Below, piece by piece: positions 27,228 to 38,361 of a stretch of 55,370 nt of DNA (the first letter of the stretch is position 1; the number at the start of each line of letters is the position of its first letter). The position numbers and the translations under genes are program-made. The notes under the pieces were generated by a model, which worked only from the letters and a program-made list of their open reading frames with translations, did not search any database and was not told the origin of the DNA. This DNA is from Rhizaria sp. SCN 62-66 (lineage: Eukaryota > Rhizaria, unplaced). The stretch covers positions 1 through 55,370 of the forward strand of contig MEDY01000317.1 of NCBI GenBank assembly GCA_001724265.1, written 5' to 3'.

Positions 27228-28643
27228 CAAAGGCCGAGGGTCGTGACAAGAAACACGGCAGCGGAATGAGCTCGGTGTGGGCGTCTACTGGCTTGCTGCA
27301 GAGACAAAGAAAGCGGACTTGGAAAGCGCGCTGTGGACTGACGAGAGCGAGCGAGAGCGCGAGGCGAAGGCTGGCGCGTTGCTGTAGGCGTGTTTAGCGC
27401 CAAAGGCAAGTTGACTGAAGATTAAACAAGCGTAACTCGCTTGCTGCGGTGGTATAATAGCGAGATGCGTTGTTGGAGAATGATCTGTGGGGTGGGGAAG
27501 TGACAGGGCAGAGGAGACTCGCGAGTGAGTAAGCCTATAACAAAGAGCAAGCATTACGATCCACACAAGTCAATATGAAAGATATTAATAAGAAAATGTA
27601 ATATTCATGTACGATAGTATATGAAAATACACGATTTTCCCCAAGAATACAGATATATCCCGAAATATAGCCCGGTTTTCCAAGCCATTCGTTACACCCT
27701 GACCGTTGCCGCTATCGATCCTCGCGCAAAGTGCCCGAAATGTAAATCTTCAATTTATTAGTAATAAAATGCAGTCATCAGAGCTGAATGCAAATGCGCA
27801 CTGTATGTAAAGCTGTAAAGTACAACGTATTACTGATATTATTCTGGGATACAACGTTTCTCTGGGAGATATCCCTAGATTTCCTCTCACAGAGACACTC
27901 CGCATGACGCATGTGTGACCTCAGCAGTCAACCCCAGCCGCGCCGTAGAGCCAACGTGTGCACCAACACATTTATGACGGCGGAAGCATAATATAACGCA
28001 GCTAGAGGAACGATTTGGTTGACTTTGGTTAATGTTGGTAAAAATTAGCCCGCACACTGCAGAGCGGGCCACAAGCGTAACTGTCGTAGTTGCGGCTGTC
28101 TGCCGCGCCACTTGCGCCAGAGGCGGTTGATGCAACAAAATAAAGCGTGGAATGCTTTTTGCATGCGTGTTCATGACTGATTCACTCCTGCGCTATGCCG
28201 AAGCGCCTGTTGATATCACAATTGTCACACACAAGCTAGCTGTGAAAATAAAAAATCGCTTTATTCAGCTTGTTATAAGAGGAACATCACTGGGCTATCT
28301 GGGCTCATAGAGAAAGCCCTCACGTAAAAGAGAATACACAACCTCCAACGTCTCGAGTACACACGAGTACGCACAGCAATTCCAGCCACGCACACGTGTA
28401 GAGCAGCCTCTAACTGAAAGACATCAGTCAGCGTTAGAGAGCAGATCACAGATCACGATATAATGATAACGAGATTAACAATAAGCTTATGCTTACGAAT
28501 AACGTACACAAAAACACAGCACACCACAAAAAGAATTCAGAACCGATCTAAACAAAAAACCCTTAACATAATCATTCAACAAAACACGCTACAGAGGCAC
28601 GCGCGCACTCGCTTACATTGCTTCGGCGCGTTCGGCCGCGCGC
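27228..28643. other. Long spacer upstream of CDC14 and downstream of MTRR
   Basis: Holds the CDC14 promoter side and the MTRR 3' end. It is AT-rich from about 27550 to 28620. No codon-biased frame, RNA gene or repeat family was recognised. Confidence 0.45.
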
Positions 28644-31600
28644 TCAGTTGCTCCAAACGTCGGTGCGGTAGCGGCCGAGCTTGACCATGCGCAACACGTA
28701 GGCGCGCGCCCACACGGCCGTCTGCGCTGCGGGTACGCGGTCCAGGTCCAGGTCCAGCACACCCAACCCCTGCGCGCGCCGCTCCTCACTGACTCTGGCG
28801 GCAGCCGCGGCGGCGGCGGTGGCGTCGACGGGGACAGTCGTGGTGAGGCCGGCAGCGCGGGCGGCGTTGAGCTCGGCGGTGTTGTCGCCGCCGCCGTTGC
28901 AGTCGCGCCAGAGCTGGGGTCCGTGCGCCGCGATGGCCGCCTCGAGCGCGGCCTGGACGCCGCGCGCCATGCCGACGCCGTCGCCGCAGACCATTACGGT
29001 GGCGCCCCGCAGCAGCACCGCCGCCGCGGCAGCGCGCCCCGCCGCCAGCAGCCGGTGCTGCACGTACGTCTTGCCGCCTTCAGCACTGTTGTCACTGCCA
29101 GAGCTAGCAGAGGCGGGCTCGCGGGAGAAGGCGTAGTGCGCGGCCGAGAGCGCGCCGACGCGGAGGAGCGCGGCGACCGCGCCGCGCTCGATGGCGTCGC
29201 GCTCGCGGCCGCGGGAGCCCGTGAAGAGCACCACGTCGCTCGGCTCGGCCGCGCCCGCGCTCGCACCCGCACCCGCGCCAGCGCCAGCGCCAGCGCCAGC
29301 GCCAGGACTGCTGCCGCTGTCAGTGCCGGAGAGGGCGGCGAGCCAGCGCGCTCGCGGGTGCGCCAGAGTCAACACGCCGGGCGCGTCCTCCACGACCACG
29401 GGCTCGCAGTCGCCACAGCCGGAACCGCCGAGCGCCGTGGCGCGGGCGGCGCGGAGGTGCTTGAGGTGGCCCAGGAAGGGGGCGATGCCCGTGCCGGGAC
29501 CCACCAGCAGCAGCGGGGGGTTCGCATTCGCGCTCGCGCTCGCACCGTTGACGGTGACAGCATTGCTGTTGCTGTTGCTGTTGCTGGTGTGCGCGTTGGC
29601 GTTGCCGTTGTAGGGCAGCAGCAGCGGCTCGTGGGGCAGGCGGAAGGCGGGGGCGACGTGGATGCTCAGGGGGATGAACGTCGCAGTTTTGGCCTTACCG
29701 TTGGCGTCGGCGCCAGAGTTCGAGGTCAGGACGACGCGGCCGGGCAGCTCGAGCCACGACAGCGCGCCACCAGCAGTGCTGGCGTCACCGCGGCCGGACA
29801 GCTGTGCGAGCTGGTCGAAGAAGCCAGTCGCCACGCCGTGGACGACGCGCCTCAGCTCCCCGTCGTCCGCGCCGGCCGCAGCGCCCGTGGCGGCGGCGGC
29901 GGCGGTGTAGGCGCGGTGGTCGGCAGCCTCCTGAGCGGCGCCGTAGGTCCGCGACGGGGGCTGCGCCGCGCGCGCCACGGGCGCGGGCGTGCGGGCCCAC
30001 AGGGGCGCCTTCTCCTTCTTCTCACTGCCTTCACCAGCAGCGGTGGCAGCAGGGGCGGCGGCGGCGGGCGCGGGGGCGGAGCCGGAGACGGAGCCGGGGT
30101 ATGCGACGTCGGGCAGGCCGCACACAGCGCCCTGCCGGCCGAAGTCAGCACCGGCCGCGTCGGCAGCGGGGCCGGCGACGGGGAAGGCGGCCTGGACGGG
30201 CGGGGGCGCGTGGCGCACCACCGTCATGTACACGGTCACCGTGCGGCCTGACTTCGAGACGCGCACGCAGCCACCCGCACCCGCACTCGAACTAGCGCTG
30301 ACCGCACAGTCATCGTTCTCCTCCTCCTCAGCGTCGTCGTCACTAGCGGCGGCGTTGCCGCTGGCGTCCTCCTGTGCGGGCGTGGAGGCGATCGAGTAGA
30401 CGCGGCTCTGGAGCGCAGCCGTATGTTCGGCGACCTCGGCAGCGTCGGCGCGGGCGTTGGGCGCGATGACCGTGAGCAGCTCCGGCAGGCTCAGCCGCTG
30501 CGCGTGCACTACAGCGTCCATGCACGCCTTGCCGTCGCGCGCCACCGCCGCCAGCAGCCGCTCCGAGTCGCGCACAGCAGCAGCGGCCGCGGCGGGGGCG
30601 GCGTCGGCGGGGGCGGCGCAGCGCGCGGCGAGGCAGCGGAGCAGCGCGCGGCGCGGCGGCGCCGTGATGTCGAGCCCGTGGGCCAGCAGCGAGTGCAGTG
30701 ACAGCGGCAGCGGCGTGCTGGTGGGGGTGATGACGCAGCGGCGGAGCCAGGCGGGCAGGTGGGCCGGCACAAACGGCGCAGCAGCAGCACCAGCAGCGCC
30801 AGCGCCGGTGGCGGCGACGACAGCGGTGTCCTTGTCGGCGCTGGCGCTGGCGCTGGTGTCGTCGGCCGCGGGCGCGGGCGCGAACGAGATGGGTGCGAGC
30901 GCCTGGGTGTAGTCATAGCCGGCCAGAGTCGCAGCAGAGACAGAGGCAGAGACGGTGCTGGCGCTGGCGACGGGGAGAACGCGGAGGCAGCGCAGCGCGG
31001 CCTGGACGACCGCGGGCGGGTTCGGGGTGAGCACTGACACGCAATCGCCGGGGTGATACAACACAGGCGATGTAAGGGGGCCCTTAGACTGGGCCGGCGC
31101 GGGGAGCTGCGCGAGGGGCCGCATGAGGGCGGCGACGCGCGCGGGCACGCGCAGCCGCACCTGCAGCACGACGCGCGGGTCGTACTTAGACTCATCTAAG
31201 GGGCATTTAGCAGCGGCGGCGTAGGGGTGCGGCCAGTCGCCCTCGCGGCACACGGGGCGCACCGACAACACGCGCGCCAGCACGGGCGCGTCGGCGCTGT
31301 AGCCGAGCCCCTCGCCCTCGGCCGCCTCGGCCTCCGCCTCGGCCTCAGCCTCAGCCTCGGCCTTGGCCTTAGCGTCGGCCTTAGCCTCAGCGTCGGCCTT
31401 CGCGTCCTTGCTGGCGGCCTTGTTCGCGGTGCTGGAGGCGGCGGCCGAGAGCAGCGGCAGGGCGATGCCCGCGAGCGTGGTGGGGTCCGACGCCGCGGTG
31501 TCGAGCGCCCACTTAGACTGGGCCTGGCCCTTAGAGACGTCTAAGGGGGACTTAGAGCTGTGCGGCTGAGTGAGGAGCGCGGCGAGCTCGAGCTGCTGCT

Positions 31601-32723
31601 GCTGACTCAGCACACTGCCCGCACTCGCACTGGCGCTGGTGCTGGCACTGGCGCTGGCGCAAGTGAGAGTGAAGGGCGCGGGCTGCAACTTGATCGTGAA
31701 CGGGGGGCGGGCCACGTTGACAAACTCAGCAGCAGCAGCAGCCGCGGCGGCCGCATCAGCACCAACGCTCGCGGCGCCAACGCTGGGACTGGTAGCGGTG
31801 CTGACGGACGCATTGCTGTTGTTGCTGTTGTTGCCGAGGTTGCTCGCGATCGCAGCGGCCGCAGCAGCGGCGGCGGCGGCAGTGGCAGCGGCAGACTCGC
31901 CAGTGCTGAGGGCGCCCATCAGCCGGTCGAGCTCTGCAGCCTCAGCAGTCTCAACAGCAGCGGCGGTGGTGGCGGCAGCGGTGGCCGGCGTAGCGTCGCC
32001 GCTGTCGATGACCTGCTGGTAGAGCTTGGTGACCTTGCCCGCGACCGCGGCGACCCAGGGGTCGACGACGACCTCGAGTCCGGTGCCGTCATCCGCGTAC
32101 GCGCAAGGCTCGGCGCGCCGCGCGCCCAGCTTCACCAGCTGCGACTCGACCGACTTGAGGCCTTGGCAGAAGCGGTCGTAGTTGGTGTCGCCCAGCCCCA
32201 GGCCCAGGAAGCGCACGCGCGACAGCACACCGCCAGCGTTAGTGGCAGTTGTGCCATCTGCAGCAGCAGCGGCAGCGGGAGCGGCGCGCTCGAGGCGCTT
32301 GAGCTGGCGGTAGAAGGAGCGGCCGTTGTCAGGGATATCGCCCTGCCCCGTGGTGGAGACGACGAGCACGACGCAGCGCTCGTGCGGCAGCAGCGCCAGC
32401 TCGGGGTCAGAGGTCACGTACGCTGACAGAGGCATTACGCGCGGCGCGGCTACGGTTACGTGCGCGCCGGGGCAGCTGAGCGAGCCGGCGAGCTTGAGCG
32501 CGACGAAGGAGCCCAGGTCGCCGTGCAGCACCTTGGAGATGGCCTCCGCGTTGCCGGTGTGCGAGGCGTAGAGAATGAGCGGGCCGGGCAGCGCCAGAGA
32601 GGGGCGAGATGGCTGCGCGGCGGGCACGCAGGCGCAGCCGGCGGACGAGTGCACGTGCGCTGCGGGCTCTGCTGCGGGCGCAGCGGCGGGCGCGGGGGCG
32701 GCGAGGGACGCAGGCGTGGCCAT
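28644..32723 (-). CDS. MTRR: Methionine synthase reductase-like diflavin reductase with large insertions
   Basis: 1359 residues, single exon; the first ATG (MATPAS) is at 32723. The FMN domain starts near residue 48: LILYASHTGNAEAIS, VVLVVSTTGQGDIPDNGRSF, FLGLGLGDTNYDRFCQGLK, LGARRAEPCAYADDGTGLEV, VDPWV. The last lines match MTRR better than cytochrome P450 reductase. The FAD part shows YHPGDCVSVLTPNP, RVYSIAS and GVATGFFDQL; the NADPH part shows LLVGPGTGIAPFLGHL (near residue 1074), VVLFTGSRGRERD, KTYVQHRL, VMVCGDGVGMARGV, and the C-terminal RYRTDVWSN, with the aromatic Trp that covers FAD. The known role is to pass NADPH electrons to methionine synthase to rescue oxidised cob(II)alamin. The usual length is about 700 residues; the excess is Ala/Ser/Asn/Lys-Ala repeats in the linker and short SK.PL units within the FAD part. 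Confidence 0.85.
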   Translation of the reverse strand: MATPASLAAPAPAAAPAAEPAAHVHSSAGCACVPAAQPSRPSLALPGPLILYASHTGNAEAISKVLHGDLGSFVALKLAGSLSCPGAHVTVAAPRVMPLSAYVTSDPELALLPHERCVVLVVSTTGQGDIPDNGRSFYRQLKRLERAAPAAAAAADGTTATNAGGVLSRVRFLGLGLGDTNYDRFCQGLKSVESQLVKLGARRAEPCAYADDGTGLEVVVDPWVAAVAGKVTKLYQQVIDSGDATPATAAATTAAAVETAEAAELDRLMGALSTGESAAATAAAAAAAAAAIASNLGNNSNNSNASVSTATSPSVGAASVGADAAAAAAAAAEFVNVARPPFTIKLQPAPFTLTCASASASTSASASAGSVLSQQQQLELAALLTQPHSSKSPLDVSKGQAQSKWALDTAASDPTTLAGIALPLLSAAASSTANKAASKDAKADAEAKADAKAKAEAEAEAEAEAEAAEGEGLGYSADAPVLARVLSVRPVCREGDWPHPYAAAAKCPLDESKYDPRVVLQVRLRVPARVAALMRPLAQLPAPAQSKGPLTSPVLYHPGDCVSVLTPNPPAVVQAALRCLRVLPVASASTVSASVSAATLAGYDYTQALAPISFAPAPAADDTSASASADKDTAVVAATGAGAAGAAAAPFVPAHLPAWLRRCVITPTSTPLPLSLHSLLAHGLDITAPPRRALLRCLAARCAAPADAAPAAAAAAVRDSERLLAAVARDGKACMDAVVHAQRLSLPELLTVIAPNARADAAEVAEHTAALQSRVYSIASTPAQEDASGNAAASDDDAEEEENDDCAVSASSSAGAGGCVRVSKSGRTVTVYMTVVRHAPPPVQAAFPVAGPAADAAGADFGRQGAVCGLPDVAYPGSVSGSAPAPAAAAPAATAAGEGSEKKEKAPLWARTPAPVARAAQPPSRTYGAAQEAADHRAYTAAAAATGAAAGADDGELRRVVHGVATGFFDQLAQLSGRGDASTAGGALSWLELPGRVVLTSNSGADANGKAKTATFIPLSIHVAPAFRLPHEPLLLPYNGNANAHTSNSNSNSNAVTVNGASASANANPPLLLVGPGTGIAPFLGHLKHLRAARATALGGSGCGDCEPVVVEDAPGVLTLAHPRARWLAALSGTDSGSSPGAGAGAGAGAGAGASAGAAEPSDVVLFTGSRGRERDAIERGAVAALLRVGALSAAHYAFSREPASASSGSDNSAEGGKTYVQHRLLAAGRAAAAAVLLRGATVMVCGDGVGMARGVQAALEAAIAAHGPQLWRDCNGGGDNTAELNAARAAGLTTTVPVDATAAAAAAARVSEERRAQGLGVLDLDLDRVPAAQTAVWARAYVLRMVKLGRYRTDVWSN
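31073..31560 (-). repeat. Short palindromic GGCCCTTAGA-type units inside the MTRR coding sequence
   Basis: Three sites hold the same oligonucleotide theme. At 31528-31547 an inverted repeat has 8-bp arms CCCTTAGA/TCTAAGGG around 4 nt. At 31185-31200 a shorter copy has 6-bp arms CTTAGA/TCTAAG around 4 nt. At 31073-31086 the arms TAAGGG/CCCTTA flank 2 nt. Exact GGCCCTTAGA occurs at 31079-31088 and 31526-31535. They encode related peptides, such as SKSPLDVSKGQAQSKW, KCPLDESKY and AQSKGPLTSP, in the linker and FAD part. Confidence 0.75.
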
Positions 32724-33659
32724 CGCACTATGCAGTAGAGAAGAGAAGTTAAAACAAGATGCATGCGGCGAAACGTGAGTGGTGCGCAAGGGACGACGGG
32801 CAGTGAAGGGGCCGGTAGTGCGTGGAGTGCGAGATTCAGCGTGTATAGCAATATATAAGCGTTAAAAATTAAATTAATGAAATCAATGTAAATATTGCAC
32901 CTCGGATTTTGTTGTTGCACAGCTGAATGACGATGGTGTCACGCGGAGTACAGTTTCGCACTTGGCGCTCGTTTGTTGTCGACCACACCCCGATTTCGGA
33001 CTTATGGCTGTCGCGTCATCGCTGCTGCTGGTACTGTGTCTTTGGCGGCGTTTATAAAGGAACTTTAAGTTGATCTCGAGATATAGCGTATTTATAATGT
33101 ATTAAACGTATTATTGTTAGTATTACAGTGCAAAGTGCGGTGTTCAACGATATATCCACTGAATTCACTCTGGGATTAAAGGGCGACGGGCAATGCGCGA
33201 GAGTCACGGAAGTCAAAACAGGGCGCTAAACGATGGCAGCAGAGATTGCATGACCACAACATCATCGTATGGTATAAAAAATGCACTGACGCACTAAACA
33301 GGATATTAGTGGCGCTGGCAGGAGAGCGGGATAGCTCTCACTTGCCGCGTCGTCAAAGTCGGAGTTTCGTGTTGGTGACCGTTGTGCCGCCACAAACAGT
33401 GCTTGCTTCACATTCGAGGCGGATACGCGAGATATTACTCGAATAAACGCAACTGCTTGTGATACGTGTGGTTGATATAAGAAATTATGTCGACAAGGCT
33501 TGTTAGTAATGTCTCCATCGCAGCATAAATACACGAAGATACGACTGACCAAGGAGACACCAAATGACGAGTACTTCTACAGATTCAGTCGTGTAGACTC
33601 GCCACTCACTGACCCGGACATTGTTCGCACGCGGATTGAGTTGTGCTCATCGGTTTCGC
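32724..33659. other. Spacer upstream of MTRR and downstream of the thioesterase gene
   Basis: AT-rich with no codon-biased frame. The MTRR promoter should lie in the first few hundred bases. Confidence 0.45.
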
Positions 33660-35403
33660 TTAGACCTGGTTCATGCAGTCCTTAAAGAAGGCGCCCAGCT
33701 GGTTGATCGAGGCCATCGACAGCGAGTGCGCTAGACGGGGCTCCTGAGAGAAACAGAAGCAAGAAGAAGAGGTGTTGTAGGAATAGAGGTAAAGAAAGGC
33801 GCAAAGAGAGTACACAAATGAGTTTAAGTGCGAATATAATGAAAGTTGCGATGTAGAATCGTATGGCCCCGAGATGTCGATAAGGTTCATCGAGTCATCA
33901 TTTTAAGCACAGTCCATGATATTGCGTGGTGATATTACAGATAGAGCGAGCACGCACCTCGGTGAAGTGCGCGACGGTGACGCCCTTCTTGTCGAGCCAC
34001 TCCTTGGTGGCGCGCGCGTACTTAAGCGGCACGACTTGGTCCGCGGCGCCGTGGTAGATGAACAGCGGCGTCTGCTTCTGCACCACGAACCTGCAGCGGC
34101 GAACGCACGGGGTTCACGTGGGGGTACACGTGGGGGGTGCGCGTAAAAGAAAATAGGAAAAATGAGTTACCGTGAGCATAACAAACAGATACGGAAAAAT
34201 TAGTCAATGTAGAGCAACCATGGGGCATATCGTTGTGTTTATAACAAACAGAGAAATGATAGCAAACTTGCTAAGCGAATAGAGCGTGAGATACAAGTTA
34301 GAAGCAACGTACTCCTCGCGGTAGGGGATGAGGGCGTAGCCGGACATGACGCCCAGTCCGCCGAGCTGCTCCGCGGAGCGCAGGCCCATGTGCAGGGTCA
34401 TGGCGCCGCCCTGTACAGCAGCGAGTCGCGTAAGAAAACAAACAAGAATGTAGTTGTGAATGTGGGGGAGAAAAAAGGCAAGGATATAATACACGTATCA
34501 TAAGGACAGATTCGAGCTTATCGTGACGTATTTTCAAGTTAAAACGCGCCAAAAATTCCTAGTTTGCGTCTCAAGGTGTGCTTTAATAATTGAGTGTTTG
34601 TACGTACCTGGGAGAAGCCGCCGAGGAGGACGCGCTTGTAGGAGCCGAGCGCAGAGGCCTCGGCGTCGATGAGCTCCTGGACGAGCTCGGCAGAGGCCAG
34701 GATTGACTCGTCGTCCTGCTTGTCCTACGCTCGCAGTCGCCGCGATCGCAGTATCGCAGGAGAAACAATATAAGCGAAGGAAAGATGGAGTGAGTTGACA
34801 TATTTGAAGACAAGGTTATAGAAGAGTTTGAAGATCAAAGCAATCAAGTGAGTACACGACCACACATGTATACACATAGATCGAATAGTTAGAAATTCGG
34901 ATCTATATTGGCGTCACCACACGTACCTCGAAGCCGCGGTTGCTGCCAAGCGTCTTGATGTCGTACCAAGAGGGCATGACCATGCCGCCATTGACCGTGA
35001 CGGGCTGCTGCGGCGCGTTGGGCAGGATCACCTTGACGGACTTAGGCAGCTTGAGCATGTCGAAGACGTCGACAAAGCTCTCGCCAGCGTCGCCGAGCCC
35101 GTGCATGAAGATAACGGTGAACTTGTGCTCGCTCTGCGCGGGCAACACCACGGCGCGCTTCAGCAGGCGCGGCGCCGGCTTCGCGTCGGTCGACATTAGG
35201 CGGACGGGCTGCAGCGGCGGGCACGCGGTGCCCACGGAAGACGACGAGGAGAACGAGGCAGATGGCAAACAAGACGCAGCGGCGGATGCAGAGGAGGCAG
35301 CGGCGGCAGCGACGGGGGAGGTCGCGGTGGCGGCGGCGGTGAGAAGGGCGGCCGTGGCACACAGACGCAGCGGGGAACGGCGGAGGAGAGTGCGGGTAAG
35401 CAT
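33660..35403 (-). CDS. Acyl-protein thioesterase / carboxylesterase-like alpha/beta hydrolase (five exons)
   Basis: 302 residues from exons 34927-35403, 34608-34724, 34313-34410, 33958-34090 and 33660-33743; all joins keep frame and use GTACGT or GTGCGT donors. The start MLTRTLLRRSPLRLC is Arg- and Leu-rich, suggesting a mitochondrial presequence, although the known family is mostly cytosolic. Core motifs: FTVIFMHGLGDAGESF, VILPNAPQQPVTVNGG, MPSWYDI, RVLLGGFSQ/GGAM (nucleophile Ser split by an intron from the glycines after it), GVMSGYALIP, IYHGAADQVVPLKYA (acid) and a C-terminal RLAHSL (His). This is the complete triad of the phospholipase/carboxylesterase family, whose APT1/2 members depalmitoylate proteins and whose LYPLAL members hydrolyse other esters. 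Which substrate applies here is not visible. Confidence 0.88.
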
Positions 35404-36209
35404 TGTGCGGGAGAGCAAGAGAGGCGAGAGCGAGTGTGTTGTGTGTTTGTTGTTGTTCACAGGTGCGTGTCAACAGCAAGTGGCGAGGAGAGGGGGGGTG
35501 GGACGCGGGGGGAAGAAGACGAGAGGTGGAAAAGCGGCTGTGAACAGCGTACAAGGTAAGAACAAGGACAATAAGAAGGCGGGCAGTGTGGGCATAACGT
35601 CACAACAACAAGACATTGCATTGGAAGGCTACGCGAGCGAAGGATAGAGAGTGCTGACAGAACGAGGGCATATACCACAGACGACGCAACAGAGATACGA
35701 TTTCATGGGGTAGATGCAAGAATTAGTGTGTACAGTTTTAGTATCATAGAGAAAACAAAGTTTAAGCATTTGAAGTGCGCGTGACATCTCAGGATTACGA
35801 AGGGGATATGCCAAAATGCATTGCATTCGTGAGCCACCACAAGGGATCCGGAGATTCGGTGGGCTGCGACCGCGACCGTGCTGGGGTTGCCTGACCTTGA
35901 AACAAAGTGTAACGTTCTGACACATTTCATCGTAACTAGCGAGTAATACTCAGTGAAGACGTCTAATAAGGGAGTTTATATTATTATTCTATTTTAAAGC
36001 TCCACAAGAAATGTGTTATGACTGGCAAGTCGACATGCACTGTTTGCGTGCCATTCAACGGCTCGCTTCTGCATCACCCTTTTTCCCCCTGCCTAGGTCC
36101 TCTCACACTTGCGCCTCCATCATTTTACACCACTACTATCCCGCAGAAACCGTCACCTAATCGAAGATAAACTTAACTTGGCGCCTCCTTGCCTTTGTTT
36201 CTCTCCGCA
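35404..36209. other. Divergent intergenic region between thioesterase and RAB28 genes
   Basis: Both promoters should lie here. The middle (about 35640-36000) is AT-rich. No other feature was recognised. Confidence 0.45.
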
Positions 36210-37497
36210 ATGAGTGACGACAACGAGTTCGGCTCCCCTGCCCCCTCTGCCTCCAAGGCTTCTTCGTCTTCCTCCGCCGCGCGCGCCGGCGCGGCCGAGC
36301 CGTCGCTGCTGACGGACGTCTTTGCGGGCTGCGCGCCCGAGGTTTCCAAGCCTATGCACGTGCCGTCGATCGCGCCCACGAGTGCGGCCGCCGCCGCGGC
36401 CAACGCGGCCGCCGCTGCCAGCGATGACGACGACGCCGACGCCAGCGCCGGCGAGCTCCCTGCCTCTGGCACGCGCCCGCGGCCGCTGCCCGTGGCGTCG
36501 GGCGCGGCTGCGGCGGGCGCGGAGGTGGAGGTGCTGCAGTACAAGGTCGCCGTGGTGGGCAACGGCGCCGTCGGCAAGACGAGCCTCATCTCGCGGCTCT
36601 GCACGCAGGCCTTCGTGCCGCAGTACAAGCAGACGCTCGGCGTCGATCTTTATAAGGCACGCATCGACCTGCCCGAGGGCGTCAAGGCCTCGCTGCAGAT
36701 TTGGGACATTGGCGGGCAGATGCTCAACTCGCCCATGGTCGCCAACTACCTCTACGCCGCACAGGTGCGTAGCTAAATATGTTCTTGCGCTTGTTGGAAT
36801 CTTTAAGCATAATTATTTCTGCTACCTTTATGAATTATCCCAATTTATGACTGATTATATTATTTTACTGAGTATTGGCTCATATAAAACGTATATACCC
36901 CACACATTGATGCGAGATGTCTTGACTGCAGGCGATCGTGTTTGTGTACGACGTGACCAACGCCAACTCGTTCAAGGACCTGGAGGACTGGCTGGCGCTC
37001 GTCAAGCGCCAATTCCCCGCCAGCGAGCTGCCCTACATGGCGCTCGTGGGCAATAAGATGGACTTGACGCACATGCGCGCGATCAAGCCTGACAAGCACG
37101 CAAAGTTTGCGGACGAGAACAACATGTTTTCGTTCCTGCTCTCAGTCCGCCTAGGAGACCTCGTATGTCGTGCTTGCGCTAACAGATGAAATAACTGTTT
37201 ATTATTGTGATGTATCTTTTGTTCCACGCGTTGTGCTGTCATTATAATTGAATATTTTGTAATCTCACTCTTGTTCGTATCATCGCATCGTCTTTGTTTC
37301 TTCGTAACTTATAGGTCGAGGTTATGTTCCGCCGCATCGCAGCCGACCTGGCTGGCGTTGTTTTGACCAAGGCGCACCTGGACGTTGCGCCCGCGGTGAT
37401 CCCCGCGCGCCTGACCAACCACACACAGCACGATCCGACGCAGAAGCCGCTCGCGCTGCGCGACAGCGGCAACTCGTCCAGCTGCACAGTCATGTGA
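36210..37497 (+). CDS. RAB28: RAB28 small GTPase (three exons)
   Basis: 322 residues from exons 36210-36764, 36932-37162 and 37315-37497 (introns of 167 and 152 nt). The ATG at 36210 opens a 110-residue Ala/Ser-rich extension absent from animal RAB28. The GTPase core reads KVAVVGNGAVGKTSLISRL (P loop), QYKQTLGVDLYKARIDLP, LQIWDIGGQM (switch II with the RAB28-type IGGQ in place of TAGQ), NYLYAAQAIVFVYDVTN, FKDLEDWLALVK, ALVGNKMDLTHMRAIKP (NKxD plus the RAB28 HMR.IKP phrase). The usual SAK loop is replaced by SVR. The C-terminus CTVM is a CaaX prenylation box, as in RAB28. In animals RAB28 enters cilia with the BBSome and IFT; the BBS1 gene lies 16 kb away in this window. Confidence 0.92.
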
Positions 37498-38361
37498 GCA
37501 GTTGTTGTCTCTGTCACTGTCACTTCACTGCCACAAATGTGCGTTGTGAGTTGCCGTATGTGTGAGACGTCGTTGTGCAGTGTTGTGCCCAGCAGTGCAC
37601 TAGAGTGGTGCATTGACTTTCGCTATCCGACTTAGCTTAATAAGCTTACTTATTAAGCTTAAGCTTATCGTAAGTTTAACGCATCTTGATTTGCTTGATG
37701 ATAGTACGAATTACTAACTGTTTGAAGAGGGATTACGATGCGGGCCACGCACAGCTGCTGTCAACAGAAACTTGTTCCGATATGATTAACTTAACATCAA
37801 TGAACTTATAAACAACGAGCATACAGTTTAGATTTAAAAAGCAACACGTAACTGAAGAGTAGTGCTAGATCAAACAATAAAATAGATTTGTATACGTAGA
37901 TGTGCGAATGTTTCTGGCAAGTAAATAATAGAAAGAAACATATTTGAAAAAAAAGGGATTCGACATAATGTAAGTTCGACAGTTCATGAGCACTCTACAA
38001 CTAGCACGGTTAGATGCCAACAGGGCAAAGCAAGGTAGAGCACAGACAACGAGGGCTTACACACTCACAAAACAGAACACAATGCAATGCATAGAAAGAA
38101 AAGAAATGTTGTTACAAAATAGAATAATATGGACTACGTATAAGCCGAGGACTTGAGAGGCGACTGTCTTTGACGTAACGCAAATGAAGAAGGAAGAAGG
38201 AGGATGAGAACAAAATAGGATTAGGTACATGAAGTATATTAATAACACACTGAGTTACGTTAAAGATGGGTGCAATAAACTTGTGTTGAGTTTACATGCC
38301 AACATTTTACAAGGCATACACGCTTGTCTTCGTCTTCGATAGCGTTAACACACTTCGAGCT
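37498..38361. other. Convergent AT-rich spacer
   Basis: Holds the 3' ends of RAB28 and the CDCA7-like gene and the inverted repeat listed separately. Nothing else was recognised. Confidence 0.45.
37634..37659. repeat. Perfect 11-bp inverted repeat downstream of RAB28
   Basis: Arms AGCTTAATAAG (37634-37644) and CTTATTAAGCT (37649-37659) flank CTTA. It lies about 140 nt after the RAB28 stop in an AT-rich region. It may form a 3' hairpin or mark a small element scar; no function is claimed. Confidence 0.6.

Noticed and set aside
30423-31544. Val/Gly/Leu-alternating plus-strand frames suggesting beta-repeat proteins
   Set aside because: They arise from Ala/Lys/Glu repeats of MTRR read on the other strand.
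28923-32426. Long plus-strand frames opposite MTRR
   Set aside because: Antisense shadows caused by high GC; no recognisable domain.
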